Shown here one piece after another: positions 8,961-18,197 of a stretch of 64,000 nucleotides of DNA. The stretch is from Malonomonas rubra (GTDB taxonomy: Bacteria; Desulfobacterota; Desulfuromonadia; Desulfuromonadales; Geopsychrobacteraceae). The notes beneath the pieces are model-generated. The model saw nothing but the letters and a program-made list of their open reading frames with translations. It did not search any database and was not told the DNA's origin. The position numbers were made by a program, and so were the translations under genes. Location of the stretch: contig NZ_QKAP01000013.1 in NCBI RefSeq assembly GCF_003247215.1, forward strand, positions 18,785 to 82,784, in the 5' to 3' direction. Each line of letters starts with the position of its first letter. Within the stretch, counting starts at the first letter, position 1.

Positions 8961-9036
8961 GTGGGTGTTGCTTCGTTGGGAGAGCACCAAATTGTGGCCC
9001 TGGCTGTCGAGAGTCCAAGCCTCTTCACTCACCCCA
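8961..9036 (+). pseudogene. decayed tRNA-His copy
   Basis: 76 bases collinear with the intact tRNA-His at 9291-9366, including the GTG anticodon, both acceptor strands and encoded CCA. It carries changes in the D loop, two A-C mismatches in the anticodon stem (CCAAA against CCTGG), and loss of the T-loop TTC (TCCAAGC instead of TTCGATC). The T-stem has changed on both sides and still pairs. It is unlikely to work as a normal tRNA. Confidence 0.75.
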
Positions 9037-9245
9037 TTTATTGCTTCGTTTAAAATTATCAATAAGTTTTTTTGTTCTTTGAGATTTGTTTGCTTCACTT
9101 AATTTAAACGAAGTTGGCTAAAAAGCACAGGATCAATGAACACTTGTATTTGTGCAGTTTTGAAGCGGTGTCAGGCACGCGCATACACATGCCGTGAAAT
9201 TTTTAGTACAGATAACAAATCCTCCCTGACGTGCAATTTTTTGAA

Positions 9246-9274
9246 TTGACAAGTGCAGACCGTTTCCGTAACAT
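9246..9274 (+). promoter_or_regulatory. sigma70-type promoter for tRNA-His
   Basis: TTGACA (9246-9251), a 17-base spacer and TAACAT (9269-9274). The expected start near 9281 lies about 10 bases before the mature tRNA-His 5' end. The match is by eye. Confidence 0.55.
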
Positions 9275-9290
9275 GGCCGAGCTTTTTATG

Positions 9291-9366
9291 GTGGGTGTAG
9301 CTCAGTTGGCAGAGCACCAGGTTGTGGCCCTGGTTGTCGAGGGTTCGATCCCCTTCACTCACCCCA
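9291..9366 (+). tRNA. tRNA-His (anticodon GTG)
   Basis: Complete cloverleaf with anticodon loop TTGTGGC, T-arm GGGTTCGATCCCC, discriminator C73 and encoded CCA. A G at 9290 can supply the G-1 residue that histidyl-tRNA synthetase needs, pairing with C73. Confidence 0.93.
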
Positions 9367-9375
9367 TTTAAATAT

Positions 9376-9439
9376 AATGCTCACCTTCCGCACCCAATGA
9401 CCCCGGCAACAGATCGGGTGGGTATGGGGGGTGAGCATT
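9376..9439. repeat. hairpin between tRNA-His and tRNA-Leu
   Basis: AATGCTCACC (9376-9385) pairs with GGTGAGCATT (9430-9439), a perfect 10-bp stem around a GC-rich centre that can add further pairs (CACCC with GGGTG). There is no T-run after it, so it is not a standard terminator. A processing hairpin in a tRNA-His/tRNA-Leu transcript is possible. Confidence 0.45.
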
Positions 9440-9463
9440 GTTAATTTATCATCAATTGTGTTA

Positions 9464-9550
9464 GCGGACGTGGTGGAATTGGTAGACACGCTAGGTTTAG
9501 GCCCTAGTGGGGGTTGCCCTGTGGGAGTTCGAGTCTCCCCGTCCGCACCA
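9464..9550 (+). tRNA. tRNA-Leu (anticodon TAG)
   Basis: 87 bases with a long variable arm typical of class II tRNAs. The anticodon loop TTTAGGC reads TAG, acceptor GCGGACG pairs with CGTCCGC, and CCA is encoded at 9548-9550. Confidence 0.94.
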
Positions 9551-9642
9551 ATCTTAAGCAAATACAGTTTGTTTTTCGATGAAATGAACTGTTCTCTTTT
9601 TTATCGCTTCAAAGCGAAATAATCATCGGGAAGGAAAAGTTT

Positions 9643-10974
9643 ATGAGTGTCACTGTAGAGCAGGTGAGTTCCATTAAAAAGAAGCTGAGCATTGAAGTTG
9701 CTGCCGAAATGGTTGCCGAAGAACTCGAGAAGGGCTTCAAAAAAGTGGCCAAGGGTGCCAGCATCAAGGGATTTCGTAAAGGGAAGGTGCCTAAGGCTAT
9801 CCTTGAGCAGCACTTTGGTCCGCGCGTTGAGTACGAAACGATCAACTCGCTAGTGAATAACACACTCTACAAGTCGATGGTTGAAAATAAGATCGAAGCT
9901 GTATCTCAGCCGGAAATAGTCGAGACTGGTGCGATCGAAAGGGGCAAGCCGTTCACCTACCAGGCTGAGGTTGAGGTTCGCCCGGAAGTCACGGCAAAGG
10001 ACTATACTGGTCTGGATCTGGAAAAAGAAAAGTTCGTTTTCGACGATGCGATTGTTGATCAACAAATCGAGCAGATGGCTGCTTCCCGGGTTCAACTTGA
10101 GGTGTCCAAACGCAAGAAAGCCCGTGAAGGTGATACCGTTATCATTGATTTCGAAGGTTTTATTGATGACACCCCTTTTGAAAATGGTGCCGCGAAGGAT
10201 TATCAGCTTGAGCTTGGCTCCAACAGCTTTATCCCTGGATTCGAAGATCAACTCATTGGCTTGAAACGTGAGGAAGAGAAAGAAATCAATGTCTCTTTCC
10301 CGGAGAGTTACGGGGCCAAAGAACTGGCCGGCAAGCCCGCAATGTTCAAAGTTTTGGTAAAGGAAATCAAAGAAAAGGTCGAACCGAAAATTGACGATTC
10401 TTTCGCAAAGGAGATGGGCTCTGAAAACCTTGAGGATTTGCGTGAAAAGGTTAAGGAGAACGCCATCAAGCAGGAGGAGGGGCGGATTAAAGGTCAACTT
10501 CAAGAAAACTTGATGGCCGCTTTGATCGAAAAGAACGAGTTTGAAGTCCCCGAAGGTATGGTGAAAAATCAGCTGATGCACCTTAAAGATAGTTTTTCCC
10601 AGCGTCTTAAGGCTCAGGGCATGTCTCTTGAGATGCTCGGAATGAACGATGAGAACTTCGCGAACACATATCGCGACATGGCGCTTCAGCAGGTCAAAGG
10701 TGAGATCCTGCTCGATTCGATCGCCGAACAGGAAAAAATCGAATTGGCAGAGAACGCTGTTGATGACAAAATCAAGCAGTTTGCCGATGAGAGTAATGCT
10801 TCACTGGAGGATGTGCAAAAGTATTTCGAGAACGCTTCCGCCATGGCTGGTCTGAAAGGTCAGCTGTTGAATGAAAAAGTCATCGCTTTTCTGTTGGAGT
10901 CTGCTAGTGTGACAGAGGTCGATCCGAAGCAGCCAGAAGTTGAGCAGGATGAAACTACCGAGGAGGAAGCCTGA
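9643..10974 (+). CDS. tig: trigger factor, ribosome-associated chaperone
   Basis: 443 residues, normal for the family. The N-terminal ribosome-binding domain has the signature [14 protein letters not shown] (the FRxGKxP motif, about residues 44-50). The central FKBP-type peptidyl-prolyl isomerase domain runs about 150-245 ([38 protein letters not shown]). The C-terminal chaperone arms are helical and acidic at the end. It binds nascent chains at the ribosome exit tunnel. An ATG at 9643 follows GGAAGG at a good distance. It stands immediately before clpP (2-bp gap) and clpX, the classical tig-clpP-clpX order. Confidence 0.97.
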   Translation: MSVTVEQVSSIKKKLSIEVAAEMVAEELEKGFKKVAKGASIKGFRKGKVPKAILEQHFGPRVEYETINSLVNNTLYKSMVENKIEAVSQPEIVETGAIERGKPFTYQAEVEVRPEVTAKDYTGLDLEKEKFVFDDAIVDQQIEQMAASRVQLEVSKRKKAREGDTVIIDFEGFIDDTPFENGAAKDYQLELGSNSFIPGFEDQLIGLKREEEKEINVSFPESYGAKELAGKPAMFKVLVKEIKEKVEPKIDDSFAKEMGSENLEDLREKVKENAIKQEEGRIKGQLQENLMAALIEKNEFEVPEGMVKNQLMHLKDSFSQRLKAQGMSLEMLGMNDENFANTYRDMALQQVKGEILLDSIAEQEKIELAENAVDDKIKQFADESNASLEDVQKYFENASAMAGLKGQLLNEKVIAFLLESASVTEVDPKQPEVEQDETTEEEA

Positions 10975-10976
10975 TT

Positions 10977-11561
10977 ATGAGTTTGGTCCCGATGGTAGTA
11001 GAAGATTCCGGTCGTGGTGAACGTGCATATGATATCTATTCGCGTTTGCTTAAGGATCGGATCATTTTTCTTGGGGGTGCCATCGAAGATCATATGGCCA
11101 ACCTGATCATTGCCCAGCTGTTGTTTCTGGAGTCTGAGGATCCGGATCGAGACATCCACCTGTACATCAATTCTCCAGGGGGGGTCGTTACCGCAGGGAT
11201 GGCGATTTACGATACCATGCAGTACCTCAAGGCGCCGGTATCGACCATCTGTGTCGGTCAGGCTGCCAGTATGGGGGCTGTGCTGCTGGCTGCCGGAGAA
11301 GAGGGGAAACGGTACGCGCTGCCGCATGCGCGCATTATGATCCACCAACCGCTCGGTGGTTTTCAGGGACAGGCGACGGACATCAACATTCATGCCCAGG
11401 AAATTCTCCGAATGCGGGAAAGTCTGAATGGTCTGCTGGCGAGGCATTGTCGGCAGGATATAGAGAAAATCGCCGCAGATACTGAGCGTGATTTTTTCAT
11501 GGATAGCGCAGCGGCCTGTACTTATGGTATCATCGATTCCATCGTCGACAGAAAGAAGTAA
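10977..11561 (+). CDS. clpP: ATP-dependent Clp protease proteolytic subunit
   Basis: 194 residues. The serine protease residues are Ser98 in GQAASMGA and His123 in [11 protein letters not shown], with the catalytic Asp near residue 172. The start [20 protein letters not shown] is the usual mature N-terminus, so little or no propeptide is expected. ClpP forms the 14-subunit chamber that ClpX feeds. It starts 2 bp after tig and ends 28 bp before clpX, so the three genes are probably cotranscribed. Confidence 0.98.
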   Translation: MSLVPMVVEDSGRGERAYDIYSRLLKDRIIFLGGAIEDHMANLIIAQLLFLESEDPDRDIHLYINSPGGVVTAGMAIYDTMQYLKAPVSTICVGQAASMGAVLLAAGEEGKRYALPHARIMIHQPLGGFQGQATDINIHAQEILRMRESLNGLLARHCRQDIEKIAADTERDFFMDSAAACTYGIIDSIVDRKK

Positions 11562-11589
11562 ATCGACCAGTATCTGGAGGAGATGATAC

Positions 11590-12837
11590 GTGAGCGCAAA
11601 AGACGAAAATGGCCAGTTGACTTGTTCATTTTGCGGCAAATCGCAGGATGAGGTCAAAAAGCTGATAGCGGGTCCGACAGTTTATATTTGTGATGAATGT
11701 ATAGAACTGTGTAACGACATCATTGATGAAGAGGCACGTCTCGATGATGCGTCTGAGCAGGAATCGCGGAAATTGCCGAAGCCGGCTGAAATTCGCGAGA
11801 TCCTTGACGAGTACGTCGTTGGTCAGGATCGGGCGAAAAAGGTTCTTTCGGTTGCGGTATACAATCATTACAAGCGGGTTGAGTTCGCAGAGAAGAACGA
11901 TGATATAGAAATTCAGAAGAGTAATATCCTGCTGCTCGGCCCGACCGGTAGCGGTAAGACACTGCTGGCCCAGACCTTGGCCAAAGTGCTTGATGTGCCT
12001 TTTGCCATTGCTGATGCAACCAACCTGACCGAAGCTGGTTATGTCGGTGAAGACGTAGAGAATATTATTCTCAGTCTGCTTCAGGCTGCAGATTATGATC
12101 TGGAAAAAGCACAGCGTGGTATCATTTATATTGATGAAGTTGACAAGATCGCCCGTAAGTCGGAATCGCCGTCGATTACCCGTGATGTGTCAGGTGAAGG
12201 AGTTCAGCAGGCTCTGCTGAAAATTATTGAAGGAACCACTGCCAGCGTACCGCCGAAGGGTGGGCGCAAGCACCCGCAGCAGGAATTTCTTAAGGTCGAT
12301 ACCACCAATATTTTGTTCATCTGTGGAGGCGCTTTCTCCGGGTTGGAAAAGGTCATCAACAAGCGGATTGGTTCCAAAGTGATGGGTTTCGGTGCTGAAG
12401 TCAGGTCGATCAAAGAAGAGGAATTGGGCGAACTGCTGAGCAAGGTGCAACCGATGGACCTGCTCAAATACGGTCTGATCCCGGAATTTGTTGGCCGGTT
12501 ACCGGTCATCGCGACCCTCAACGAACTTGACGAAGAGGCGTTGATCCAGATTCTGCGGGAACCGAAGAATGCGCTGATCAAACAGTATCAGCGCCTGCTT
12601 GAGATGGAGCGGGTTAACTTGAAGTTTACCGATGGAGCACTGATTGCAATTGCCAAAGAAGCGCTTGAGCGTAAAACCGGTGCTCGTGGTCTGCGCTCCA
12701 TTCTTGAGAATGCCATGTTGGATGTGATGTACGATATCCCCTCGCAAGATCGGGTTAAGGAAGTCGTGCTGAATGAAGATGTTATTACCAAGGGTAGCAA
12801 GCCGATTATTCTCTATGATGTTGCTGAGAGCGCTTAA
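11590..12837 (+). CDS. clpX: Clp protease ATP-binding subunit ClpX
   Basis: 415 residues. An N-terminal C4 zinc finger (CSFCGKS, then [10 protein letters not shown]) binds adaptors and substrates. The AAA+ core has Walker A GPTGSGKT at 117-124 and Walker [10 protein letters not shown] at about 178. The ClpP-docking IGF-type loop appears to be the [14 protein letters not shown] region. It unfolds tagged proteins for ClpP. The start is GTG at 11590, preceded by GGAGGA. Confidence 0.98.
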   Translation: MSAKDENGQLTCSFCGKSQDEVKKLIAGPTVYICDECIELCNDIIDEEARLDDASEQESRKLPKPAEIREILDEYVVGQDRAKKVLSVAVYNHYKRVEFAEKNDDIEIQKSNILLLGPTGSGKTLLAQTLAKVLDVPFAIADATNLTEAGYVGEDVENIILSLLQAADYDLEKAQRGIIYIDEVDKIARKSESPSITRDVSGEGVQQALLKIIEGTTASVPPKGGRKHPQQEFLKVDTTNILFICGGAFSGLEKVINKRIGSKVMGFGAEVRSIKEEELGELLSKVQPMDLLKYGLIPEFVGRLPVIATLNELDEEALIQILREPKNALIKQYQRLLEMERVNLKFTDGALIAIAKEALERKTGARGLRSILENAMLDVMYDIPSQDRVKEVVLNEDVITKGSKPIILYDVAESA

Positions 12838-12863
12838 GTCCCTATCTTAAAACAATACAAAAT

Positions 12864-12901
12864 AAAGAGCGTGGGTCCGTCGGTTGACGCCACGCTCTTT
12901 T
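12864..12901 (+). terminator. rho-independent terminator after clpX
   Basis: AAAGAGCGTGG pairs with CCACGCTCTTT around a short loop, followed by TTTTCTCTT. It ends the tig-clpP-clpX transcript and lies just before the lon start at 12920, so lon may be read by leak-through or from its own promoter. Confidence 0.8.
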
Positions 12902-12919
12902 CTCTTCACAGGTAAACCT

Positions 12920-15268
12920 ATGTCTGAGCTTGTTGATCAAACCATGCCGACAGAACCTGTAGTGCTTCCGGTTTTGCCGCTGCGTGATATTGTTGTCTTC
13001 CCCTATATGGTTGCTCCTTTGTTTGTCGGGCGACCGCAGTCGATCGGTGCTTTGGAGAAGGCGACCGACAGCGACAAGTATATTTTCCTGATTAGCCAGA
13101 AGGATCCCAAGGTTGATTCTCCAGCCGAAGAAGACCTCTACCAAGTAGGCTGCATCGGCAAGGTAGCGCAACTTCTCAAGCTGCCTGACGGGACAGTCAA
13201 AGTTCTGGTCGAAGGTTGCTGGCGCGCTCGGGTGTTAAAATTCTATCCTGGTGACGCTTTGATTCAGGCCGAGGTGGAGCCGCAGGAAGAGGTGCTGGAG
13301 AATACCGCCGAGGTCGCTGCATTGATGCGGGCCATTAACACCGCCTTTGAAAGCTACGTGAACCTGAGCAAAAAGCTATCCCCTGAGGTCAGTAACAGCG
13401 TTACCGGTATCGAGAGTCCGACCCGGCTGGCAGATACCATCGTCGGGCATCTGCAGATACCGATTGCCGATAAACAGGAGATTCTCGAACTGCTCAACCC
13501 CATGTTGCGTCTTGAGCATATTCTCGCCGTTCTGGAACAGGAAATAGAAATCCTGCAGATTGAAGGACGGATTCGCAGCCGGGTTAAAAGCCAGATGGAG
13601 CGCAGCCAGAAAGAGTACTATCTGAATGAGCAGATGCGCGCTATCCAGAAGGAATTGGGCGAGAAGGACGAGTTTAAACAGGAAATTCTGCAGTTCGAAG
13701 AGCAGATCAAAAAGAAGCGCATGTCGAAAGAGGCCACGGACAAGGCCCATGCTGAACTGCGCAAATTAAAAATGATGTCGCCCATGTCGGCCGAAGCGAC
13801 GGTAGTGCGCAATTACATCGAATGGCTGCTGTCGCTGCCGTGGAAGAAGATGACCAAGGATCGGCATGACCTGCTGCAGGCGGAAGCAATCCTTGAAGCT
13901 GATCACTACGGGTTGGAAAAGGTCAAGGAGCGGGTGCTTGAATATCTCGCCGTGCAGGCTCTGGTAAAGCAGATCAAGGGGCCGATCCTCTGTCTCGTCG
14001 GTCCTCCCGGAGTGGGGAAAACTTCCCTTGGGCAGTCGATCGCCAAAGCGTTGCAGCGAAAATTCGTCCGAATATCATTGGGGGGGGTTCGTGACGAAGC
14101 GGAGATCCGTGGACATCGGCGCACCTACATTGGCGCCATGCCGGGAAAAATCATTCAAGGATTGCGCAAAGTCGGGGTGAATAATCCTGTCTTTATGCTC
14201 GATGAAATTGACAAGATGAGTACCGATTTTCGCGGTGACCCTTCTTCTGCCCTTCTTGAAGTCCTCGATCCGGAGCAGAACAGCACCTTTGTAGACCATT
14301 TCCTTGATGTTGATTACGACCTGTCGCAGGTCTTGTTTGTCGCTACCGCCAATAACCTTCATTCGATTCCTCGGCCACTGCATGATCGCCTTGAAGTGAT
14401 CCGGGTGGAAGGTTATTCGGAGGAGGAAAAGCTGCATATCGCGCGGCGTTATTTGCTAAAAAAGCAGAGCAATGCACATGGCCTGGGTGACAAGCAGGTT
14501 AAGTTTTCTGACCGTGCTCTCTATGAGATTGTTCGCCGCTATACTCGGGAATCTGGGGTTCGCAGCCTTGACCGCAGTATCGCTTCAGTGATGCGGAAAT
14601 TGGCAAAAAGGGCACTTTTGGAAGGGAAAAAGAAAGCTTTTTCGGTCGCAGAGAATCAGATCAAGCAATATCTTGGAGTGCCGCAATATAAGTACGGGGT
14701 GCGCGAAGAAGAAGATCAGGTCGGGGTATCGACCGGCTTGGCTTGGACGGAAACCGGCGGTGAGTTGCTGTCGATTGAGGTGACAACTCTGCCGGGCAAA
14801 GGGAAATTAACGATTACCGGTAAACTAGGTGAGGTTATGCAGGAATCTGCTCAGGCGGCAATGAGTTATATCCGTTCTCGCTGGCAAGAGCTTGGCTTGG
14901 AGGAAGATTTTTACTCCAAACTGGATATCCATATTCATGTTCCCGAAGGAGCTGTGCCGAAAGACGGACCATCTGCAGGGATTACTATTGCGACAGCTTT
15001 GGCTTCGGCTTTAACCGGGAAGGCGGTTTGTAAGGACCTCGCGATGACTGGCGAGGTTACTTTACGCGGTCGAGTGCTGGCAATCGGCGGTGTTAAGGAG
15101 AAGTTGCTGGCTGCACGCCGTGGTGGAATAAGAAAAATATTGATTCCGCAAGAGAATGGAAAAAATCTTTCTGAATTACCTGTTGAACTGACACGTTCAG
15201 TTGAGGTCATAACAGTTGCTCATATGGATCAAGTACTTAATGCAGCGATCCCGGAATTGGATATCTGA
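12920..15268 (+). CDS. lon: ATP-dependent protease Lon
   Basis: 782 residues from ATG 12920. That start is preferred over the TTG at 12884, which lies in the terminator hairpin. The N-terminal substrate-binding domain begins with [20 protein letters not shown]. The AAA+ module has Walker A GPPGVGKT at 361-368 and Walker B in [11 protein letters not shown]. The C-terminal protease domain has the Ser-Lys dyad at Ser685 (KDGPSAG) and Lys728 ([10 protein letters not shown]). Lon degrades damaged and regulatory proteins. The upstream SD is weak (CAGGT). In many relatives lon follows clpX as here. Confidence 0.96.
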   Translation: MSELVDQTMPTEPVVLPVLPLRDIVVFPYMVAPLFVGRPQSIGALEKATDSDKYIFLISQKDPKVDSPAEEDLYQVGCIGKVAQLLKLPDGTVKVLVEGCWRARVLKFYPGDALIQAEVEPQEEVLENTAEVAALMRAINTAFESYVNLSKKLSPEVSNSVTGIESPTRLADTIVGHLQIPIADKQEILELLNPMLRLEHILAVLEQEIEILQIEGRIRSRVKSQMERSQKEYYLNEQMRAIQKELGEKDEFKQEILQFEEQIKKKRMSKEATDKAHAELRKLKMMSPMSAEATVVRNYIEWLLSLPWKKMTKDRHDLLQAEAILEADHYGLEKVKERVLEYLAVQALVKQIKGPILCLVGPPGVGKTSLGQSIAKALQRKFVRISLGGVRDEAEIRGHRRTYIGAMPGKIIQGLRKVGVNNPVFMLDEIDKMSTDFRGDPSSALLEVLDPEQNSTFVDHFLDVDYDLSQVLFVATANNLHSIPRPLHDRLEVIRVEGYSEEEKLHIARRYLLKKQSNAHGLGDKQVKFSDRALYEIVRRYTRESGVRSLDRSIASVMRKLAKRALLEGKKKAFSVAENQIKQYLGVPQYKYGVREEEDQVGVSTGLAWTETGGELLSIEVTTLPGKGKLTITGKLGEVMQESAQAAMSYIRSRWQELGLEEDFYSKLDIHIHVPEGAVPKDGPSAGITIATALASALTGKAVCKDLAMTGEVTLRGRVLAIGGVKEKLLAARRGGIRKILIPQENGKNLSELPVELTRSVEVITVAHMDQVLNAAIPELDI

Positions 15269-15339
15269 AGGCCGGTCTTAATGAATCCCTGAACCTTCGG
15301 AAAATCGCATAAAATGGGCAGAAAACAGGGAAAAAGGGC

Positions 15340-15369
15340 TTGACAGTTTTTTTGCAAACCTGATATATC
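15340..15369 (+). promoter_or_regulatory. sigma70-type promoter of hup
   Basis: TTGACA (15340-15345), an 18-base spacer, and TATATC (15364-15369) with an extended -10 TG at 15361-15362. It is placed about 55 bases before the hup start codon. Confidence 0.65.
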
Positions 15370-15424
15370 TTATCGCGTTTTTAAGAAGTTTAATTTACTT
15401 TTAACTATCTATTGGAGGTGTGCT

Positions 15425-15697
15425 GTGACAAAAGCTGATCTGGTCAATGCAATGGCTGATAAGGCTGGTTTGAGCAAAACTGATGCTGAGGGTGCTTTGA
15501 AAGCTTTTACCGAAGCTGTTACCGATGCCTTGAAGGCCGGTGAAAAAGTTGCTCTGGTTGGTTTCGGAACATTCAGTGTTGGTAAGCGTGCTGCTCGTAC
15601 CGGTCAGAATCCTCAGACCGGCGCTAAGATCGAGATCGCTGCCGCGAATGTCCCTAAGTTCAAAGCTGGCAAAGCCTTGAAGGATTCCGTTAACTAA
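15425..15697 (+). CDS. hup: HU family DNA-binding protein
   Basis: 90 residues, the standard HU size. The dimerisation helices ([20 protein letters not shown]) are followed by the beta-arm with [21 protein letters not shown] and its conserved proline, then the C-terminal helix with [11 protein letters not shown]. It bends and compacts DNA as a dimer. The start is GTG at 15425, after GGAGG. It has its own promoter and terminator and sits downstream of lon, a common arrangement. Confidence 0.96.
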   Translation: MTKADLVNAMADKAGLSKTDAEGALKAFTEAVTDALKAGEKVALVGFGTFSVGKRAARTGQNPQTGAKIEIAAANVPKFKAGKALKDSVN

Positions 15698-15727
15698 ACA
15701 GCACAAACAAGTAAAATAGATCGGAAG

Positions 15728-15788
15728 TAGGAAGCATAAGCAGCCCATCCACTGATCCCGCGCGGGCAGACTTGCTTCCTATTTCTTT
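15728..15788 (+). terminator. terminator after hup
   Basis: TAGGAAGCA (15728-15736) pairs with TGCTTCCTA (15773-15781). The loop holds a small CCCGCGCGGG hairpin and a T-rich stretch follows. It separates hup from the tRNA cluster. Confidence 0.6.
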
Positions 15789-15790
15789 CT

Positions 15791-15867
15791 GGGGCTGTAG
15801 TAGAGTCGGTTACAACGCCGGCCTGTCACGCCGGAGGTCGCGGGTTCGAGTCCCGTCAGCCCCGCCA
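15791..15867 (+). tRNA. tRNA-Asp (anticodon GTC), copy 1
   Basis: 77 bases. Acceptor GGGGCTG pairs with CAGCCCC, the anticodon loop CTGTCAC reads GTC, the T-arm has GGGTTCGAGTCCC, and CCA is encoded. It is identical base for base to the copy at 15959-16035. Confidence 0.95.
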
Positions 15868-15878
15868 TTTAAAAATAT

Positions 15879-15954
15879 GGGCGAATAGCTCAGCTGGGAG
15901 AGCGCCTGCCTTACAAGCAGGATGTCGGGGGTTCGAGCCCCTCTTCGCCCACCA
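15879..15954 (+). tRNA. tRNA-Val (anticodon TAC)
   Basis: 76 bases with acceptor GGGCGAA/TTCGCCC, anticodon loop CTTACAA (TAC), T-arm GGGTTCGAGCCCC and encoded CCA. It sits between the two tRNA-Asp genes with spacers of 11 and 4 bases, so one transcript is likely. Confidence 0.95.
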
Positions 15955-15958
15955 TATT

Positions 15959-16035
15959 GGGGCTGTAGTAGAGTCGGTTACAACGCCGGCCTGTCACGCC
16001 GGAGGTCGCGGGTTCGAGTCCCGTCAGCCCCGCCA
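15959..16035 (+). tRNA. tRNA-Asp (anticodon GTC), copy 2
   Basis: An exact duplicate of the tRNA-Asp at 15791-15867, four bases after tRNA-Val. A terminator follows directly. Confidence 0.95.
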
Positions 16036-16044
16036 TACATATCA

Positions 16045-16077
16045 AGAGGTAATCGTTTTGCGGTTACCTCTTTTTTT
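16045..16077 (+). terminator. terminator of the Asp-Val-Asp tRNA transcript
   Basis: AGAGGTAA..CG pairs with CG.TTACCTCT around TTTT, followed by seven T. It lies 10 bases after the last tRNA. Confidence 0.88.
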
Positions 16078-16214
16078 GTGTCCATTTAAACGGTCGAGTG
16101 AAATGGATTACCATGAGCGGAAATCTGAAATCATATAATGTAAAAATGGTAATTTAAGTTTGTCAAAAAGGGTAGGGAGGACTGGCTAGTAAGTGCTGCT
16201 CGCAAAATGGGTGT

Positions 16215-16990
16215 ATGACGAGATTTACCCTTCGGCATTTATCTTTTTGGGTTTTGCTGATCAGTGCCACCTGGGACTGCCTTTCACTCGCATCTGCAGC
16301 CCTGAGTCTGCTAGGCGACAATAACGGAGCCAATTCCCATCCACACAATTTATGCAGTAGCAGTAGCGCCGCAGGTCATTCCGGTACCGAAGATCGAATC
16401 TGTGTTTTCTTTTCTGTGGTGCTCCTCATGGGACCTTGTTAGCGGGATCTTGTGGAACAGAGATGATTCGTCAGACAACTTTCTTCTATATGCAGAAGTG
16501 GAGTCGTTGTTAGATAACCCGGGTGTAACAGGTTATGATTATTCTGACCAGACCGAATATCATAACGGTTCCACAAGGCTCTGCCTGTCATGTCACGATG
16601 GTGTTACCGCCATTGCCGAGGTTATCAATGGCGGCAGCTTGAATCCATCCGGTTTAGGTAGTAGTAACTTTAATGGATCTGTTTGGGGCATAGGAATGCG
16701 GCACGAATACGATTATCGATCTTTCCAATGCTCATCTCAATTCCTTTGTTTTTAGCGATTCCGCCCTCGCTTTGTATGCGACGATCCCTTATCCTGATGT
16801 CCCTAATTTCCGGGCTGACTGGACCGAGTTGTTGCCTGGTTTGCTTGATTCGCACAATCGACTGCAATGGGGCGGTTGTCATGAACCACATACCGATATT
16901 TATAACGACGGGGTTTATGATTTACCGATGTGGCAACATTGTACCGGTGAAGATGTTGCTGAAATGCCGTTTTCAAGAGCTGTTATATGA
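16215..16990 (+). pseudogene. multiheme c-type cytochrome, fragment 1, frameshifted
   Basis: A hydrophobic export-signal-like start (LRHLSFWVLLISATWDCLSL then LASAA) is followed by cytochrome-like sequence spread over different frames. Around 16400 the expected CVFCxxPHG heme motif is split by what looks like a TTTTC duplication. The next frame reads WNRDDSSDNFLLYAEVES, then a good heme site CLSCHDG with VTAIAEVINGG. From about 16700 the frame shifts again (YATIPYPDVPNFRADW, WGGCHEPHTDIY), where a heme CxxCH has lost its first Cys. At least three frame breaks show the gene is dead. CHDGVTAI-type motifs are typical of exported multiheme cytochromes of metal-reducing deltaproteobacteria. Confidence 0.72.
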
Positions 16991-17040
16991 GGCCACCGGC
17001 CAATATTAATCATAATTAGCGAAGAATTCGGTAGGAGATG

Positions 17041-18135
17041 ATGAAGAAACAAACGCTGATTGCTCTTATTTTTTGTCTTTTGGTGACCTCAGGATATGCT
17101 TATATCAGAAGGCGCATTCTGAAATGAGCACACGTGGATAAGAGGCTTCTCCCGAAGAGTTGCCGTGGTTGTCATCGCGGCATGAACATGTCGATTCGGA
17201 ACGAAGAGCAGACTTGTCTTAATTGTCACGGTACCCCGATCAGAAGACAAAAGATGGTTGTTGGTGGATTATTGAAAAAATCAGCCGAAGGCCGCTTTGC
17301 CAACATCGAATCCGAACTGAAAAATCCTTATAAAAACCTAGTGTTAACGACCCAAAGGATCCACAACCCGCTTGAAATTCTGCCAGAAACGTAGCTCAAT
17401 GCGGCACGGCAAATAGAATGTGTTGATTGACACGACCCACATCTAGTTTTCGAAGAAAACCCTTTCAGCGGGATAACCGGGAAACGGGTCGGCAATTTTG
17501 GAACCGAGATTACCGAAGAATATGAACTTTGATATAAGTGTCATGCAAATAGCGCCTACCTGCCAGCCGATGCCACCGACAAGAAGCCTGAGTCTCGTCC
17601 GACCAATAAATCCTATCAACCGGTTGAAAAAGAAGGGGCGAACGCCTAGGTTATCAGCCTGAAATAATCTTATGTAGCGAGAAAAGAACGGCCCGGTGAT
17701 ATCTCGATAATCATCTGTAGTGATTGTCATGGCAACGATAACGAGGCAGGTCCCCGTGGGCCACACGGGTTGATCTATCGTGGGTTGCTCGTCGCCAACT
17801 ACGAGATGGAGGATGGCCGTAACGAAAGCACCTACGCATACGCTCTCTGTTACAAGTGTCATGACCGTGCTAGCATTTTCATGGATGAATGCTTCCCTTA
17901 TAACTCATTGCATATTATCGGCAATCGTAGCAGTAACCAGCGGCGAATCTCCCATTTCACCTGCCACGATGCACATGGCAGCACCAGTAATCAGTATTTG
18001 ATCCGTTTCAACACTGATGTCGTGGGAGAATACATGGAAGGTAAGTTGCGGTTCAGTGCACAAGGCGTCGCATCGTGGCACGGTTCCTGTGCGTTGAATT
18101 GTCACGGCGTTGAGCATGAACCGAAAGAGTATTGA
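17041..18135 (+). pseudogene. multiheme c-type cytochrome, fragment 2, with stops
   Basis: It begins with an ATG and a signal-peptide-like segment (KKQTLIALIFCLLVTSGYA) behind GGAGATG, and soon hits a stop. Downstream, in more than one frame, are heme-binding motifs CRGCH, CLNCH, CSDCHG, CYKCHDR and CALNCHG, the last with three residues between the cysteines. At about 17536 a TGA stands where the first Cys of a CxxCH is expected (EYEL-stop-YKCHAN), as if TGC became TGA. The last open piece (about 17700-18135) is clean and ends in EHEPKEY. This looks like a second cytochrome, or the second half of the same one, that has decayed. Confidence 0.72.
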
Positions 18136-18162
18136 ATCCTGATATCCATGTAAAAGGTAGCC

Positions 18163-18195
18163 AGCCTCGCCGATCCGCTCGGACGAGGCTTTTTG
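18163..18195 (+). terminator. terminator after the cytochrome remnant
   Basis: AGCCTCG (18163-18169) pairs with CGAGGCT (18184-18190), with an inner CCG/CGG extension, followed by TTTTG. The orientation fits the plus-strand remnant. Confidence 0.65.
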
Positions 18196-18197
18196 CT

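Noticed and set aside
8862-9561. Minus-strand open frames across the tRNA genes
   Set aside because: They contain the well-known false peptides that arise from reading tRNA genes backwards (for example GETRTPTGQPP) and have no support as genes.
12884-12919. TTG at 12884 as the lon start
   Set aside because: It lies inside the clpX terminator hairpin and adds residues not seen in Lon; the ATG at 12920 gives the normal N-terminus.
17536-17538. TGA in a heme motif of the cytochrome remnant as selenocysteine
   Set aside because: Other frameshifts and stops surround it, and a one-base change from TGC to TGA is enough to explain it.
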